64,000 bases of DNA from an uncultured Sphingomonas sp. (GCA_913776045.1 CAJYOI010000042.1:1-64000); one strand, 5' to 3'. Counted from the first letter of the stretch, positions 1-10,798 are shown. Numbers and translations: made by a program. Notes: generated by a model from the letters alone, not told the origin.

Positions 1-20
1 CCGTTGCCCTAACCCATGTT

Positions 21-34
21 TGTCGCATGCGACA
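21..34. promoter_or_regulatory. Perfect 14-bp palindrome, possible operator
   Basis: TGTCGCATGCGACA reads the same on both strands. It lies just beyond the rpsA terminator, in the position where ihfB often follows rpsA in alphaproteobacteria. It could be an operator for a gene outside the window. The symmetry is seen; the role is a guess. Confidence 0.3.
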
Positions 35-56
35 ATCCGCCTTTCGAATGAACGCA

Positions 57-87
57 GAAACGGGGCACTCCTTGCGGAGCACCCCGT
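57..87 (-). terminator. Rho-independent terminator of rpsA
   Basis: On the minus strand a 12-bp stem with two G-U pairs closes a GCAA tetraloop and is followed by TTTCTG. It begins about 30 bases after the rpsA stop codon, as expected for the end of the aroA-cmk-rpsA transcript. Confidence 0.85.
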
Positions 88-117
88 CCCTGTTTCCACC
101 GATCGGCGGCGTAAGGC

Positions 118-1821
<1,704 letters not shown>

Positions 1822-2098
1822 ATGTGGGTTGGTCCTCAGTCGTTTTTCCGGCCGGCCGGTTGTCTCCGGCGGTCTTCTAGCCGATCCGCCGCGGCGACCG
1901 TGCGTCGGACGCGGCATCCGTGCGGGCGGCATGGATTACGGCAGGGACAGCTCAACGCGGAAAAGCGAAAAGGGCGCATCGGCCGTGGCCGGCGCCGTCC
2001 TACCGCGAGTCATGACGCTCGTCGGACGGGGCGGCCCTTAGCGGGGAAGAGGGGAATTGGCAAGGTCGCCGCTGCAACCTTCGCCGCCGAGTAGTGCG

Positions 2099-2731
2099 TT
2101 ACAACCGATGGCGCACCACCGCCGCATCAACGATCGCCACCGCCCGCTGGATCGACGCCTCGATCGACAGGAAGCTTGTGTCTAACACCACCGCATCCTC
2201 CGCCGCCTTGAGCGGGGCCTGGCTGCGCGAGCTGTCGCGTTCGTCGCGTGCGCGGATGTCGGCAAGTACGCGGTCGAGGCTGGCGTTCGAACCGCGGCTG
2301 CGCAGTTCGGCGTGGCGGCGCTGGGCGCGGATCATCGGGGTCGCCTTGACGAACAGCTTGGCTACAGCGTTCGGCGCGATGACCGTGCCGATGTCGCGGC
2401 CGTCGAGAACGGCGCCGCCGGGCTGGGCGGCGAAGCGCTTCTGGCGTTGCAGGAGCGCGGCGCGGACGAGCGGGTGGGCGGAGACGACGGAGGCGGTCTT
2501 GCCGATCAGATCGTCCTTCAGCCGGTCGTCGCCGAGCAGCGCATCGTCGAAGTCGCAGCTGGCGACGGCATCGGCCTCGACCTCGGGATCGAGCGCGTTG
2601 TCGAGCACGGTCGCCGCCACCGCGCGGTAGAGCAGGCCGGTGTCGAGGTGCGGCAAATTGTAGTGCCGCGCCAGTGCCTTTGAGATTGTGCCCTTGCCCG
2701 ATGCGGCCGGCCCGTCGACCGCGATGATCAT
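2099..2731 (-). CDS. cmk: Cytidylate kinase
   Basis: Phosphorylates CMP and dCMP to the diphosphates using ATP, in the cytosol, recycling nucleotides from RNA turnover. The 210-residue protein opens with a P-loop (GPAASGKGT, residues 7-15), followed by the substrate-side motif [11 protein letters not shown] near residue 33 and a [11 protein letters not shown] motif near residue 115, all typical of bacterial Cmk. The ATG start overlaps the aroA stop codon by four bases, so the two are translationally coupled. The order aroA-cmk-rpsA is conserved across alphaproteobacteria. Length is close to the usual 210-225 residues. Confidence 0.96.
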   Translation of the reverse strand: MIIAVDGPAASGKGTISKALARHYNLPHLDTGLLYRAVAATVLDNALDPEVEADAVASCDFDDALLGDDRLKDDLIGKTASVVSAHPLVRAALLQRQKRFAAQPGGAVLDGRDIGTVIAPNAVAKLFVKATPMIRAQRRHAELRSRGSNASLDRVLADIRARDERDSSRSQAPLKAAEDAVVLDTSFLSIEASIQRAVAIVDAAVVRHRL

Positions 2732-4068
2732 GCCGTCTGCCCGGTCGGTGCCAGCGCGTCGAGCGTGGCGAAGAAGGTCGGGTAGCTGGTAGCGACGGGG
2801 CTCGCGTCGTCGAGCGTGATCGCAGCCCGCGCAGCGAGCGAGGCCACGGTCATGCTCATCGCAATACGGTGGTCGAGATGGGTTTCGACCCGCCCGCCGC
2901 CGGGGATCGGGTCGCCACCGGTACCAGTGACGGCCAGTCCGTCGTCATATTCGCTGCACGTCACGCCGCAAGCAGTCAGTGCGGTCGCCATCGCGGTAAT
3001 GCGGTCCGATTCCTTGACGCGCAACTCCTCCGCGCCACGGGCGATCGTCGTGCCCTGTGCAAAGGCGGCCGCGACGAACAGCGCGGGATATTCGTCGATC
3101 ATGCTCGGCGCGAGTTCGGCGGGAACGTCGATCGCCGACAGCGCGGCGTGGCGGACGCGGAGATCGGCGACGGGCTCGCCGCCGACGATGCGCGCGTCCT
3201 GTTCGACGATGTCGGCGCCCATCAGGCGCAGCGCGGTGACCAGGCCGGCGCGGGTCGGGTTAAGGCCGACGTTCTCGATCACCACATCGGATCCCGGCAC
3301 GATCGACGCGGCGACCATCCAGAAAGCGGCGGAAGAGGGGTCGCCGGGGACGGTGATCGCCTGCGGCTTCAACTCCGCCTCGCCGTGGATCGAGATGACG
3401 CGACCTTCGCCTGTCTCCTCGACGGTCAGCTGCGCGCCGAAGCCGGCCAGCATCCGTTCGCTATGGTCGCGGGTCGGAACGGGCTCGATCACCCGCGTAA
3501 TGCCCGGCGTGTTCAGCCCGGCGAGCAGGATCGCCGACTTCACCTGCGCGGAGGCGACAGGCAGCGTGTAGGTGATCGGCACTGCCGGTACGATCCCGCG
3601 CAGCATTAGCGGCAACCGCCCGCCCGGAGTCGCCGTGATGTCCGCGCCCATCGTCGACAGCGGGTCGATGACACGCCCCATCGGCCGTTTGCTGAGCGAG
3701 GCATCGCCCACGAAGGTCACGGTGATCGCATGGCTCGCGACCAAGCCCATCAGCAGCCGCGTCGAGGTGCCCGAATTGCCCATGTCGAGCGCCGCTGCCG
3801 GCTGGAGCAGTCCGCCGACGCCGACGCCGTGGATGCGCCACACGCCGTCCGCGCCACGCTCGATCTCGGCGCCCATCGCGCGCATCGCGGCGGCGGTGGC
3901 GAGGACGTCCTCACCCTCCAGCAACCCTTCGACCCGACTTTCGCCGACCGCGAGCGCCGACAGCATCAGCGAACGGTGGCTGATCGACTTGTCGCCGGGT
4001 ACGCGCACGCGACCGGTCAGGGGACCGCGCGGCGCCAGCGTCATCGGAGAGGGGGGGGCATGGCTCAT
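2728..4068 (-). CDS. aroA: 3-phosphoshikimate 1-carboxyvinyltransferase (EPSP synthase)
   Basis: Transfers the enolpyruvyl group of phosphoenolpyruvate to shikimate-3-phosphate, the sixth step of the shikimate pathway. The 446-residue protein has the GDKSISHR motif near residue 24, [11 protein letters not shown] near residue 98, the KRPMGR segment near residue 127, and the C-terminal RVKESDRI and DHRIAMS motifs. Length is standard. [11 protein letters not shown] in place of NAGT looks like the class II form common in alphaproteobacteria. It is first of three genes running to rpsA and is divergent from the FYDLN-acid gene, with a 104-base shared control region. aroB and aroK lie 14 kb away in the same window. 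Confidence 0.96.
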   Translation of the reverse strand: MSHAPPSPMTLAPRGPLTGRVRVPGDKSISHRSLMLSALAVGESRVEGLLEGEDVLATAAAMRAMGAEIERGADGVWRIHGVGVGGLLQPAAALDMGNSGTSTRLLMGLVASHAITVTFVGDASLSKRPMGRVIDPLSTMGADITATPGGRLPLMLRGIVPAVPITYTLPVASAQVKSAILLAGLNTPGITRVIEPVPTRDHSERMLAGFGAQLTVEETGEGRVISIHGEAELKPQAITVPGDPSSAAFWMVAASIVPGSDVVIENVGLNPTRAGLVTALRLMGADIVEQDARIVGGEPVADLRVRHAALSAIDVPAELAPSMIDEYPALFVAAAFAQGTTIARGAEELRVKESDRITAMATALTACGVTCSEYDDGLAVTGTGGDPIPGGGRVETHLDHRIAMSMTVASLAARAAITLDDASPVATSYPTFFATLDALAPTGQTA

Positions 4069-4172
4069 TGCCGCGGGTCTTTGACAGTGCGCTTGCGCTA
4101 TGGCAAGGCGCGCCCCACTTTGCGGCTCCCGGTCGCCAAGACCCCTTTCCTTTACAGGATGCGAGAGCAGCC

Positions 4173-4493
4173 ATGATCAAGCCCGAATGGGGCACGAAGC
4201 GTACGTGCCCGAAGTGCGGTACGCGTTTCTACGACCTCGGCAACGAAGAGCCCGTCACCTGCATCGCCTGCGGTGTGAACTGGGAACCGGAGCCGATCCT
4301 GAAGTCGAAGCAGCCGCTGCCGTTCGAACAGGTGAAGGCCGAGAAGAAGGAAGACGCCGACAGCGATCTGGGCGGCGACGATCTGGAACTGGACGTCGAC
4401 GAAGAGGAAGAACCCTCGGCCGACGACGACGTCGATCTCGGCGGCGACGACGATCTGGGCGTCAAGACCGCGGACGAAGACGACGAGAATTGA
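4173..4493 (+). CDS. FYDLN acid domain protein (TIGR02300 family)
   Basis: A small cytosolic protein of unknown function found almost only in alphaproteobacteria. The 106 residues start [24 protein letters not shown] and CIAC pairs form a zinc-ribbon-like knuckle around the FYDL motif that names the family. The C-terminal half is extremely acidic (runs of Asp and Glu). I use ATG 4173 rather than the longer upstream frame because family members begin at this point and the frame before it overlaps the aroA promoter region. Usually annotated only by family. Confidence 0.88.
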   Translation: MIKPEWGTKRTCPKCGTRFYDLGNEEPVTCIACGVNWEPEPILKSKQPLPFEQVKAEKKEDADSDLGGDDLELDVDEEEEPSADDDVDLGGDDDLGVKTADEDDEN

Positions 4494-4592
4494 TGTCTTT
4501 CGCGACCGGGTTTGCGGCTTTCGACAAAAATCGCCAAGAACCCGGTTGCAATCGGCGCGCCACCCCTTTAGAGGCGCGCTTCCCAACGAGAT

Positions 4593-4668
4593 GGGGCCGT
4601 AGCTCAGCTGGGAGAGCGCTGCAATGGCATTGCAGAGGTCAGGGGTTCGATCCCCCTCGGCTCCACCA
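4593..4668 (+). tRNA. tRNA-Ala (anticodon GGC)
   Basis: A 76-base cloverleaf with D arm GCTC/GAGC, anticodon stem CTGCA/TGCAG around the loop ATGGCAT, a GGTTCGATCC T arm and an encoded CCA end. The central triplet of the loop is GGC, reading GCC and GCU alanine codons. Confidence 0.97.
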
Positions 4669-4677
4669 TTCGTCTTG

Positions 4678-4704
4678 AAAAGCCCGCGGCGACGCGGGCT
4701 TTTT
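4678..4704 (+). terminator. Terminator after tRNA-Ala
   Basis: A 7-bp G+C-rich stem (AGCCCGC / GCGGGCT) with a six-base loop followed by a run of T, ten bases after the tRNA CCA end. Confidence 0.85.
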
Positions 4705-4823
4705 CATGTCTGTCGCGCGGGATCGCGTGGCTCCGCCTTACCTTGACCGCACCCGAAGCCGCCTCTAGCGCGCGCCGACTTTTCGGGGGCGTCGCTACGC
4801 CCGGGTAACTTGGGGCGTGATAC

Positions 4824-7043
4824 ATGCAGGGTTGGGGTATCGCTGGCGTCATGGCGATGACGCCATTGGCGGCGCAGGCGCAGGACGCGACGACGGTCGA
4901 GGATGTGGTCGTCACCGCCCAGCGCCGAGAAGAAAGAGCGCAGTCCGTGCCGATCGCGATCACCGCCTTTTCTGCCGAACGAATCGCTGACGAAGCGATC
5001 GCCAACCTCGACCGGATCGGGGCGGACATCCCCAACCTCTACCTCGCGCGAAATTTCGGGACGTCGTCCGGTGCGCTGGTGTTCCTGCGCGGGGTGGGGG
5101 AGGGGGATTCGATCTTCACCAACGACCCGCCGGTCGGCATCTACATCGACGACGTCATCCTGCCGCGCTCGACCGGGGCATTGATCGATCTGATCGATAT
5201 CGAGCGGATCGAGGTGCTGCGCGGGCCGCAGGGAACGCTCTATGGCCGCAATACCAGCGGCGGCGCGATCAAGCTGGTCACGCAGCGGCCGACCTTCGAC
5301 CGTATCGGCGGCGCGGCGGACGTGACGGTCGGCAACTATCGCCGGATCGATGCGCGTGGGACACTCAATCTGCCGCTGTCACGCACGCTGGCGCTGCGCG
5401 TCTCGGGCCTGTCGCGCAACCAGCGCGGGTGGGGCAGCAATCTGTCCGATGGCGCGTTCGTCAACGGGCAGGATGTGCAGGCGGGGCGTGTTGCGCTGCT
5501 GTGGGAGCCAGATGCGCGGTTGAGCGTGTTCGCGACCGCCGATCTGACGCTCGATCGTTCCGGCCCCCGTTTTCCGCAGCGGTTCCAGTCGGACCCGGAT
5601 CGTCCGGGGCGATACCTCAATCGCTTCGTCGCGCCGCAGGGAAGTATCGATCGGTTCGAATCGGCCGACACCGCGCCGCTGGGCACGACAGATACGGGCG
5701 GGGGGGCGCTGCGGGTCGACTATCGGCTGGGCGGCGCGACTCTGTCGTCGATCACCGGATATCGTGCACTGCGCTCGCGAATCGGGTTCGACCAGACCGC
5801 GAATGCGCCGGGGGTGGGCGCGAATATCATCCTGCTTCAGGACCAGCGTCAGCACAGCATCAGCCAGGAAGTGCAGGCGGCCGGCACCGCCCTGTCCGGC
5901 AGGATCGAATGGCTGGCCGGTGGCTATGCGTTCTTCGAACATAACGATCAGCTGACCGCGGTCAGCTTCGCTACGCCTACGGGCACCAGCGCGGCGCGGT
6001 TCCGCACGATAGATTTTTTCAACGCCCCCTCGCGCGCCGCAAGCGTCGGCGGCAACTGGTCGCCGTATGAGCCGGCACTCGACACGACGAGCTACTCTGC
6101 GTTCGGATCGGCGACGGCCGCGCTGGGACCAAGGGCGCGGCTGACCGCGGGGCTGCGCTACACCGACGAGCGCAAGACTTACGATGTCCGCTTCCTGACC
6201 GCACCCGACACCGTGCTGGTCCTGACCGATGGCCGAGTCGCCCAGCGGCGCATTCGCGGGCACTGGACCGACGTCTCGCCGCGCGTCGCGCTCGACTTCC
6301 GAATCGGCGGGGACGTGATGCTCTACGCCTCGCACGCCAAAGGCTTTCGCAGCGGCAGCTTTGACGGGCGCGCGCGAAACATCGGCTTTGTGCTCGCGCG
6401 CCAGGGGGCCATCGCGCCGGAGACGGTTTGGAGCAGCGAAGCCGGTATCAAGTCCGAGTGGTTCGGCCGCCGCCTGCGCGTGAACGTCGATTACTTCATC
6501 AATCGCTACACCGACATCGCCTTTTCCGCCGCGCGCGCCAATTCGACGCCGCCGGAAATCTTTCGCCAGAATGTCGGCGACGCGCGCATTCAGGGGCTGG
6601 AGGTCGAGTGGACGGCGCGGCCGTTGGCGGGCGTCGAGGTCGGCGGCTGGCTGTCGACGCTGGCGGACCGCTTCACCCGGCTGGCGTCGAGCCCGGGATG
6701 CACCATCGTGCCCGAAAGCCAGCTCGACCTGCGCTTCACGCCGACGCTGCGCTACCAGCTGCGCGGCAGCTATACGCGGTCGGTCGGGGGCGGCCGATTG
6801 CGTGTCGGCGGCGATTACAGTGCGGCGTCGCCGTACAATATCGCGCTGTGCAACGAACCGCAGCATCGCGTGACCGACAACGCCGCCATCAACCTGCAAC
6901 TGGGGTGGGATCGCGGCAACTGGGGCGTGACGCTGGCCGCGACCAACCTCGCCGACCGGCGCTACAACAGCGGCAGCGTTGGCAGCATCGGCTACCCGGT
7001 CGCGCCGCGCGAGATGACGCTGCGGCTGCGGCGGACGTTCTGA
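4824..7043 (+). CDS. TonB-dependent receptor
   Basis: An outer-membrane beta-barrel that imports a bound ligand (iron chelate, vitamin or sugar; not deducible here) using energy from TonB-ExbB-ExbD. The 739-residue protein has a short signal peptide ending near AQAQ (residue 20), a TonB-box-like VEDVVVTAQRREE segment, a plug domain with IERIEVLRGPQGTLYGRNTSGG near residues 127-150, and a barrel ending in Arg-Thr-Phe, the C-terminal aromatic signature of barrel proteins. The signal peptide is unusually short and lacks the basic N-terminus of relatives; an in-frame TGA six bases before the ATG rules out a longer start. No linked transport or regulatory gene is present. Confidence 0.92.
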   Translation: MQGWGIAGVMAMTPLAAQAQDATTVEDVVVTAQRREERAQSVPIAITAFSAERIADEAIANLDRIGADIPNLYLARNFGTSSGALVFLRGVGEGDSIFTNDPPVGIYIDDVILPRSTGALIDLIDIERIEVLRGPQGTLYGRNTSGGAIKLVTQRPTFDRIGGAADVTVGNYRRIDARGTLNLPLSRTLALRVSGLSRNQRGWGSNLSDGAFVNGQDVQAGRVALLWEPDARLSVFATADLTLDRSGPRFPQRFQSDPDRPGRYLNRFVAPQGSIDRFESADTAPLGTTDTGGGALRVDYRLGGATLSSITGYRALRSRIGFDQTANAPGVGANIILLQDQRQHSISQEVQAAGTALSGRIEWLAGGYAFFEHNDQLTAVSFATPTGTSAARFRTIDFFNAPSRAASVGGNWSPYEPALDTTSYSAFGSATAALGPRARLTAGLRYTDERKTYDVRFLTAPDTVLVLTDGRVAQRRIRGHWTDVSPRVALDFRIGGDVMLYASHAKGFRSGSFDGRARNIGFVLARQGAIAPETVWSSEAGIKSEWFGRRLRVNVDYFINRYTDIAFSAARANSTPPEIFRQNVGDARIQGLEVEWTARPLAGVEVGGWLSTLADRFTRLASSPGCTIVPESQLDLRFTPTLRYQLRGSYTRSVGGGRLRVGGDYSAASPYNIALCNEPQHRVTDNAAINLQLGWDRGNWGVTLAATNLADRRYNSGSVGSIGYPVAPREMTLRLRRTF

Positions 7044-7053
7044 TTTGGGGGGA

Positions 7054-7129
7054 TGGTGCCGGTTGCAGGAATCGAACCCGCGACCTTCGGTTTACAAAAT
7101 CGCTGCTCTACCAGCTGAGCTAAACCGGC
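7054..7129 (-). tRNA. tRNA-Thr (anticodon TGT)
   Basis: A 76-base cloverleaf with a seven-pair acceptor stem (GCCGGTT/AACCGGC), D arm GCTC/GAGC, T arm GGTTCGATTCC and encoded CCA. The anticodon loop TTTGTAA gives TGT. In the anticodon stem, positions 30 and 40 form an A-C mismatch and 27-43 a G-A mismatch, weaker than usual. Confidence 0.95.
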
Positions 7130-7148
7130 ATCCGTCGCACCCCATGCG

Positions 7149-8027
7149 TCAGACGACGCCGAAGGTCCAGCCTTCGGTGCGGGCAATTTCGTCCGTAAGG
7201 CCATCGGGGTGCCAGAAATCGTATCGATCGGCGGCCAGGCGCATCCAGGCCGCGGTCAGGATGGCGTCGCTGGCGTGGTCGCTGATCGGGCCGTCGCCGC
7301 CGCCGGGCAGGGTGCCAAGCGCGATCAGCGCGGCGGCGAGATCGGCGTGGGTGCGCATCTTGCTGCGCGAGCGGGTGCGGCCGGCGGCGATGGCGGCGAG
7401 AGTCGTATAGAGCTCGATCACCACCGGCCCCGATTCGGGCACCGGGTCGAACGGCCAGATCGTGACGTGGCCGTCCAGCTGATGAAGCAGGCGCATGCCG
7501 GTCAGGCTCGACTTTCCTACCTGCGCCGCACCGACGAGGTTGAGGTTGCTGTACGGGCTTAGCCCCATGCGGTGCTGCGACCGCTCGGTTTCGCGTAAGC
7601 GGCCGCGGCCGGGTTCGAACAGGTCGCCCGTGCGGCCGCCGTGGCGGCGGAAGTGACGCGCGGCTTGCGCGTGATCGACGAAGCTGGACGCGGCGAAATG
7701 CGGGTCCCCGGTGCAGATGCGGTCGACCAGTGCCCACAGACCACGCGCATCGGCGGGGCTCTCGTCCCAGCCGGGGAAGAAAGCGCCGCGATCGACGAAA
7801 GGCAGCGACGGGCCGAGATCGAGGCCGATCAGCGTGTCCGGGCCGGCGGCTCGGATCAGGTCGAGCACTTCGGCGCGGGACCAGATGTGACCGGGGCGTA
7901 CGAGCGCCGGGGCGGTGTTGCCGGTTCGGCATTCGGCGACGGCGATGCCCTTTTGCCGTGCGCCGACCGCTCCGGACCAGTCGATCGCTATGAAGGTGGT
8001 GAAGCGTCCGCCCGTGCCACGGGTCAC
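7149..8027 (-). CDS. Conserved protein of unknown function
   Basis: I do not recognise this 292-residue protein with certainty. It begins with a hydrophobic strand followed by FIAIDWSGAVG and later IGLDLGPSLPF, an acidic pattern reminiscent of RNase H-like or DUF429-type folds, but this is only a resemblance. There is no signal peptide or membrane segment; it should be cytosolic. Its ATG overlaps the stop codon of the YjbR-like gene by four bases, and that gene in turn overlaps rarA, so the three form a tightly coupled operon. The tRNA-Thr gene follows 20 bases downstream on the same strand. Confidence 0.75.
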   Translation of the reverse strand: MTRGTGGRFTTFIAIDWSGAVGARQKGIAVAECRTGNTAPALVRPGHIWSRAEVLDLIRAAGPDTLIGLDLGPSLPFVDRGAFFPGWDESPADARGLWALVDRICTGDPHFAASSFVDHAQAARHFRRHGGRTGDLFEPGRGRLRETERSQHRMGLSPYSNLNLVGAAQVGKSSLTGMRLLHQLDGHVTIWPFDPVPESGPVVIELYTTLAAIAAGRTRSRSKMRTHADLAAALIALGTLPGGGDGPISDHASDAILTAAWMRLAADRYDFWHPDGLTDEIARTEGWTFGVV

Positions 8028-8368
8028 GGCCGATCACCAAAGACTGCCCGCTGCGCCTTTGCTGCACGATCCCACCACGCGCGCTCGATCAACACCGCGA
8101 TCCGCTCAGTAGCGGGGCTGCCGTATCGGACCAGCACGACCGGCCATTCTTCGTAATGTGGTGTCTGCCAGAAGGTGTCTGGGTCGGTTTCCAGCAGCAC
8201 CGCCTTCTCGTCCGCGGTGGTGTGCAGCACGAAACTGTCCGGATCGGGCGACGTCGTGCCGGCGATCGTCTTGCCCCGGACCTTGATCGCGGGCCGGCCA
8301 TAGGCGGTGCCGACCTCTGCTCCGGGCAAGGTCAGCGCATGTGCGACGACGGCGGCCCAATTTTTCAC
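8024..8368 (-). CDS. MmcQ/YjbR family DNA-binding-like protein
   Basis: A 114-residue cytosolic protein of the MmcQ/YjbR (CyaY-like fold) family, whose role is unproven. The sequence shows LPGAEVGTAYGRPAIKVRGK, a central SFVLHTTADEK strand pair, and the late motif FWQTPHYEEWPVVLVR, all typical of the family. I place the start at GTG 8368: the family begins at this point and the GTG overlaps the rarA TGA as GTGA. The stop overlaps the next gene as ATGA, so the gene sits in the middle of a coupled three-gene operon. Confidence 0.85.
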   Translation of the reverse strand: MKNWAAVVAHALTLPGAEVGTAYGRPAIKVRGKTIAGTTSPDPDSFVLHTTADEKAVLLETDPDTFWQTPHYEEWPVVLVRYGSPATERIAVLIERAWWDRAAKAQRAVFGDRP

Positions 8369-9681
8369 TCGCGGCCCTTCCGCCGATCGTCCCACCACGC
8401 CAGCCGCTCGGCGAGTCGCTTTTCGAACCCGCGATCGGTCGGCTGGTAGAAGGCCTGCGGCTCCATCTCGTCGGGCCAATAATGTGCGCCCGAAAACCCG
8501 TCCTCCGCATCATGGTCGTAGGCGTAGTTCGCGCCATAGCCGATCTGCTTCATCAGCTTCGTCGGCGCGTTCAGGATGTTGGCCGGCGGCATCAGGCTGC
8601 CCGTCTCCTTCGCCGACCGCCACGCGGCCTTCTGCGCCTTATAGGCTGCGTTCGATTTGGGCGCGGTCGCGAGGTAGAGGCACGCCTGGACGATGGCCAG
8701 TTCGCCCTCGGGCGAGCCGAGGAAGTCGTAGGTGTCTTTGGCCGCGACGCACTGGACCATCGCATTCGGATCGGCGAGGCCGATGTCCTCCACCGCCGCG
8801 CGGATCAGGCGGCGCAGCACGAACAACGGGTCTTCGCCCGCAGTCAGCATCCGCGCGAGATAATAGAGTGCCGCCTGCGGGTCGCTGCCGCGGATCGACT
8901 TATGCAGCGCGCTGATGAGATTGTAATGCCCCTCGCGGTCCTTGTCGTAGACCGCGACGCGGCGCTGGAGAAAGTCGCCGAGCCCCCCGGGGTCGAGCGG
9001 CTCGGGCAGGTCGACCGCGAACAACGTCTCGGCCTGGTTGAGCAGGAAGCGCCCGTCGCCATCGGCCTGCGCGATCATCGCGGCGCGGGCATCGGGGGTG
9101 AGGGGGAGGGTGCGGCCCTCCAGCGTCTCGGCGCGGTCGAGCAGTTTACCGAGCGCCTCGGCGCCGAGCCGATGGAGGATCAGCACTTGCGCGCGGCTGA
9201 GCACGGCCGCGTTGAGTTCGAATGACGGATTCTCGGTCGTGGCGCCGACCAGCGTGACGGTGCCGTCCTCCACGTAAGGAAGGAAGCCGTCCTGCTGCGC
9301 GCGGTTGAAGCGGTGAATCTCGTCCACGAACAACAGAGTTCGCTGGCCTATACGCGCATACTCACGCGCTTCGGCAAACGCCTTTTTGAGGTCGGCGACG
9401 CCCGAGAAGACCGCTGAGATGGCAAGGAAGCGCAGGCCCACCGCATCGGCGAGCAGGCGCGCAATCGTCGTCTTGCCCGTGCCCGGCGGCCCCCAGAGAA
9501 TCATCGACGAAAGGCGTCCGGCCGCCACCATACGCCCGATGGCGCCATCGGGCCCGGTGAGGTGCTCCTGCCCGACGACGTCCGCCAGCGTCTGCGGTCG
9601 CAGTCGATCGGCAAGCGGCGCGTCGGCGGCCGGCGCGGTGGGGAGGGGCTCCGGCTCTAGGCCGGTGAGCAGATCTGCCAT
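8365..9681 (-). CDS. rarA: Replication-associated recombination protein A (AAA+ ATPase)
   Basis: RarA (MgsA) is a clamp-loader-like AAA+ ATPase that acts at stalled replication forks. The 438-residue protein has the N-terminal LADRLRPQTLADVVGQEHL segment, Walker A GPPGTGKTT near residue 60, Walker B LLFVDEIHRFN near residue 110, sensor-1 VGATTENPSFELN, and a C-terminal helical domain with the YNLISALHKSIRGSDP motif of MgsA. I start at ATG 9681 (MADLLTGLEP); the frame stays open upstream but that extension crosses the divergent padR control region and looks non-coding. Overlaps the downstream YjbR-like gene. Confidence 0.95.
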   Translation of the reverse strand: MADLLTGLEPEPLPTAPAADAPLADRLRPQTLADVVGQEHLTGPDGAIGRMVAAGRLSSMILWGPPGTGKTTIARLLADAVGLRFLAISAVFSGVADLKKAFAEAREYARIGQRTLLFVDEIHRFNRAQQDGFLPYVEDGTVTLVGATTENPSFELNAAVLSRAQVLILHRLGAEALGKLLDRAETLEGRTLPLTPDARAAMIAQADGDGRFLLNQAETLFAVDLPEPLDPGGLGDFLQRRVAVYDKDREGHYNLISALHKSIRGSDPQAALYYLARMLTAGEDPLFVLRRLIRAAVEDIGLADPNAMVQCVAAKDTYDFLGSPEGELAIVQACLYLATAPKSNAAYKAQKAAWRSAKETGSLMPPANILNAPTKLMKQIGYGANYAYDHDAEDGFSGAHYWPDEMEPQAFYQPTDRGFEKRLAERLAWWDDRRKGRE

Positions 9682-9756
9682 GGTGTGCAGATAGGGAGCA
9701 CGGGCTGGGGCGTCACCCCTTGTGCGAAGGCTGGCCCCGTCTTCGAAAAATATTCT

Positions 9757-9796
9757 CAAGATATATCTTGCGTGTTTTGGCTTAAGATATATCTTG
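9757..9796. promoter_or_regulatory. Paired palindromic operators upstream of padR
   Basis: Two copies of AAGATATATCTT lie at 9758-9769 and 9784-9795, centres 26 bp apart, in an A+T-rich island within otherwise G+C-rich DNA. They lie 29 bases before the padR start. PadR-family repressors commonly bind such A+T-rich palindromes in their own promoters, so autoregulation is the natural inference. The site is also 76-115 bases upstream of rarA on the other strand. Confidence 0.7.
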
Positions 9797-9824
9797 TGCC
9801 TATCGTGATACAAAGGAATCGATA

Positions 9825-10484
9825 ATGTTTGGACAGGAACATCAACGGCGCGGCGCCGCGTCGCGCGGCGGTTGGGAGCAATGGAGCCAGCGTCTAGAGC
9901 GTCGCTTTGCCGAAAAGTTCGGCGACGGACGCGGCTGTGCGCCGCGGGGCGGATGGGACCGCTGGAACGAGCGTATGGAGGAGCGGCTCGCCGAAAAATT
10001 CGGGGGCCGTGGCGGCGGCGGACGGCGTCGGATGTTCGACGGCAGCGAACTGCGGCTGGTGCTGCTGAAGCTGATCTCGGAAACCCCGCGGCACGGCTAT
10101 GACCTGATCCGCGAGATCGAAGCGCGCACCAGTGGCGCTTATATGCCAAGCGCGGGCGTGGTCTATCCCACGATCACCCTGCTGGCCGACATGGACCTGA
10201 TCGCCGAACAGCCGGGCGAAGGTGCGAAGAAGGTCTTCGCGATCACTCCGGCAGGCGAAGCGCATCTGTCCGAGCGGAGCGAAGACGTGGCGGAACTGAT
10301 GAATCGCCTTACGGCGCTAGGCCAACGAACCGAGCGGTCGAACCGTGGCCCGGTCCAGCGCGCGATCGGCAATCTGCGACAGGTGATCCACCAGAAGCTG
10401 CATGACGACGGCGTCGATCAGGATAAGCTGCACGCGATCGCCGACATCCTCGACGATGCCGCACGCCGGATCGAACGGCTGTGA
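9825..10484 (+). CDS. PadR family transcriptional regulator
   Basis: A 219-residue dimeric winged-helix repressor. The PadR core spans about residues 70-155: LRLVLLKLISETPRHGYDLI, then PSAGVVYPTITLLADMDLI and the beta wing GAKKVFAITPAGEAHL. The C-terminal part is helical, suited to dimerisation. The first 67 residues are unusual: a Gly/Arg-rich extension holding two copies of a 24-residue unit (residues 14-37 and 41-64, each RGGW...W...R...R.AEKFG). A ribosome binding site AAGGA precedes the ATG. The downstream DUF2218 gene overlaps it as GTGA, so the two are co-expressed. The inducer is unknown. Confidence 0.9.
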   Translation: MFGQEHQRRGAASRGGWEQWSQRLERRFAEKFGDGRGCAPRGGWDRWNERMEERLAEKFGGRGGGGRRRMFDGSELRLVLLKLISETPRHGYDLIREIEARTSGAYMPSAGVVYPTITLLADMDLIAEQPGEGAKKVFAITPAGEAHLSERSEDVAELMNRLTALGQRTERSNRGPVQRAIGNLRQVIHQKLHDDGVDQDKLHAIADILDDAARRIERL

Positions 10485-10795
10485 GCGTCTCCGCGACGGC
10501 GCGCACGCCGACAGACCATGCGAGCAAATATCTCCAGCAGCTGTGCAAGCATTGGCGGCACAATCTGGCGGTCGAGTTCGACGCGCAGCAGGGGCGGGTG
10601 ATCTTCCCCAAGGATGCGCGCGGCGCCGACTGGCCGGGCGATGCGGTCGTGACCTTTACTGCCGAGCCGGACGTCTTGGCCACGACGATCGAGGCGAGCG
10701 TCGAGGAGCAGCTGGAAGGGTTGAAGGGCGCGGTCGCCCGCCACCTCGACCGCTTTGCGTTTCGAGAGGCGCCGCTGGCGTTCGATTGGCGCTAA
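10481..10795 (+). CDS. DUF2218 domain-containing protein
   Basis: A 104-residue cytosolic protein matching the DUF2218 family: HASKYLQQLCKHWRHN at the N-terminus, a central strand with VIFP, and the ending AVARHLDRFAFREAPL. No function is established for the family. It starts at GTG overlapping the padR stop codon, which makes it the second gene of a padR-controlled operon and a likely target of that repressor. It converges on the glycosyltransferase gene. Confidence 0.85.
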   Translation: MSVSATARTPTDHASKYLQQLCKHWRHNLAVEFDAQQGRVIFPKDARGADWPGDAVVTFTAEPDVLATTIEASVEEQLEGLKGAVARHLDRFAFREAPLAFDWR

Positions 10796-10798
10796 CTT

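Noticed and set aside
5379-6899. 506-codon frame antisense to the first TonB receptor
   Set aside because: Translation is Arg/Ala-rich and unlike any protein; the plus strand gives a clear receptor.
6992-7204. Small frame across tRNA-Thr
   Set aside because: Its peptide (GLAQLVEQRFCKPKVAG) is the well-known false translation of a tRNA gene.
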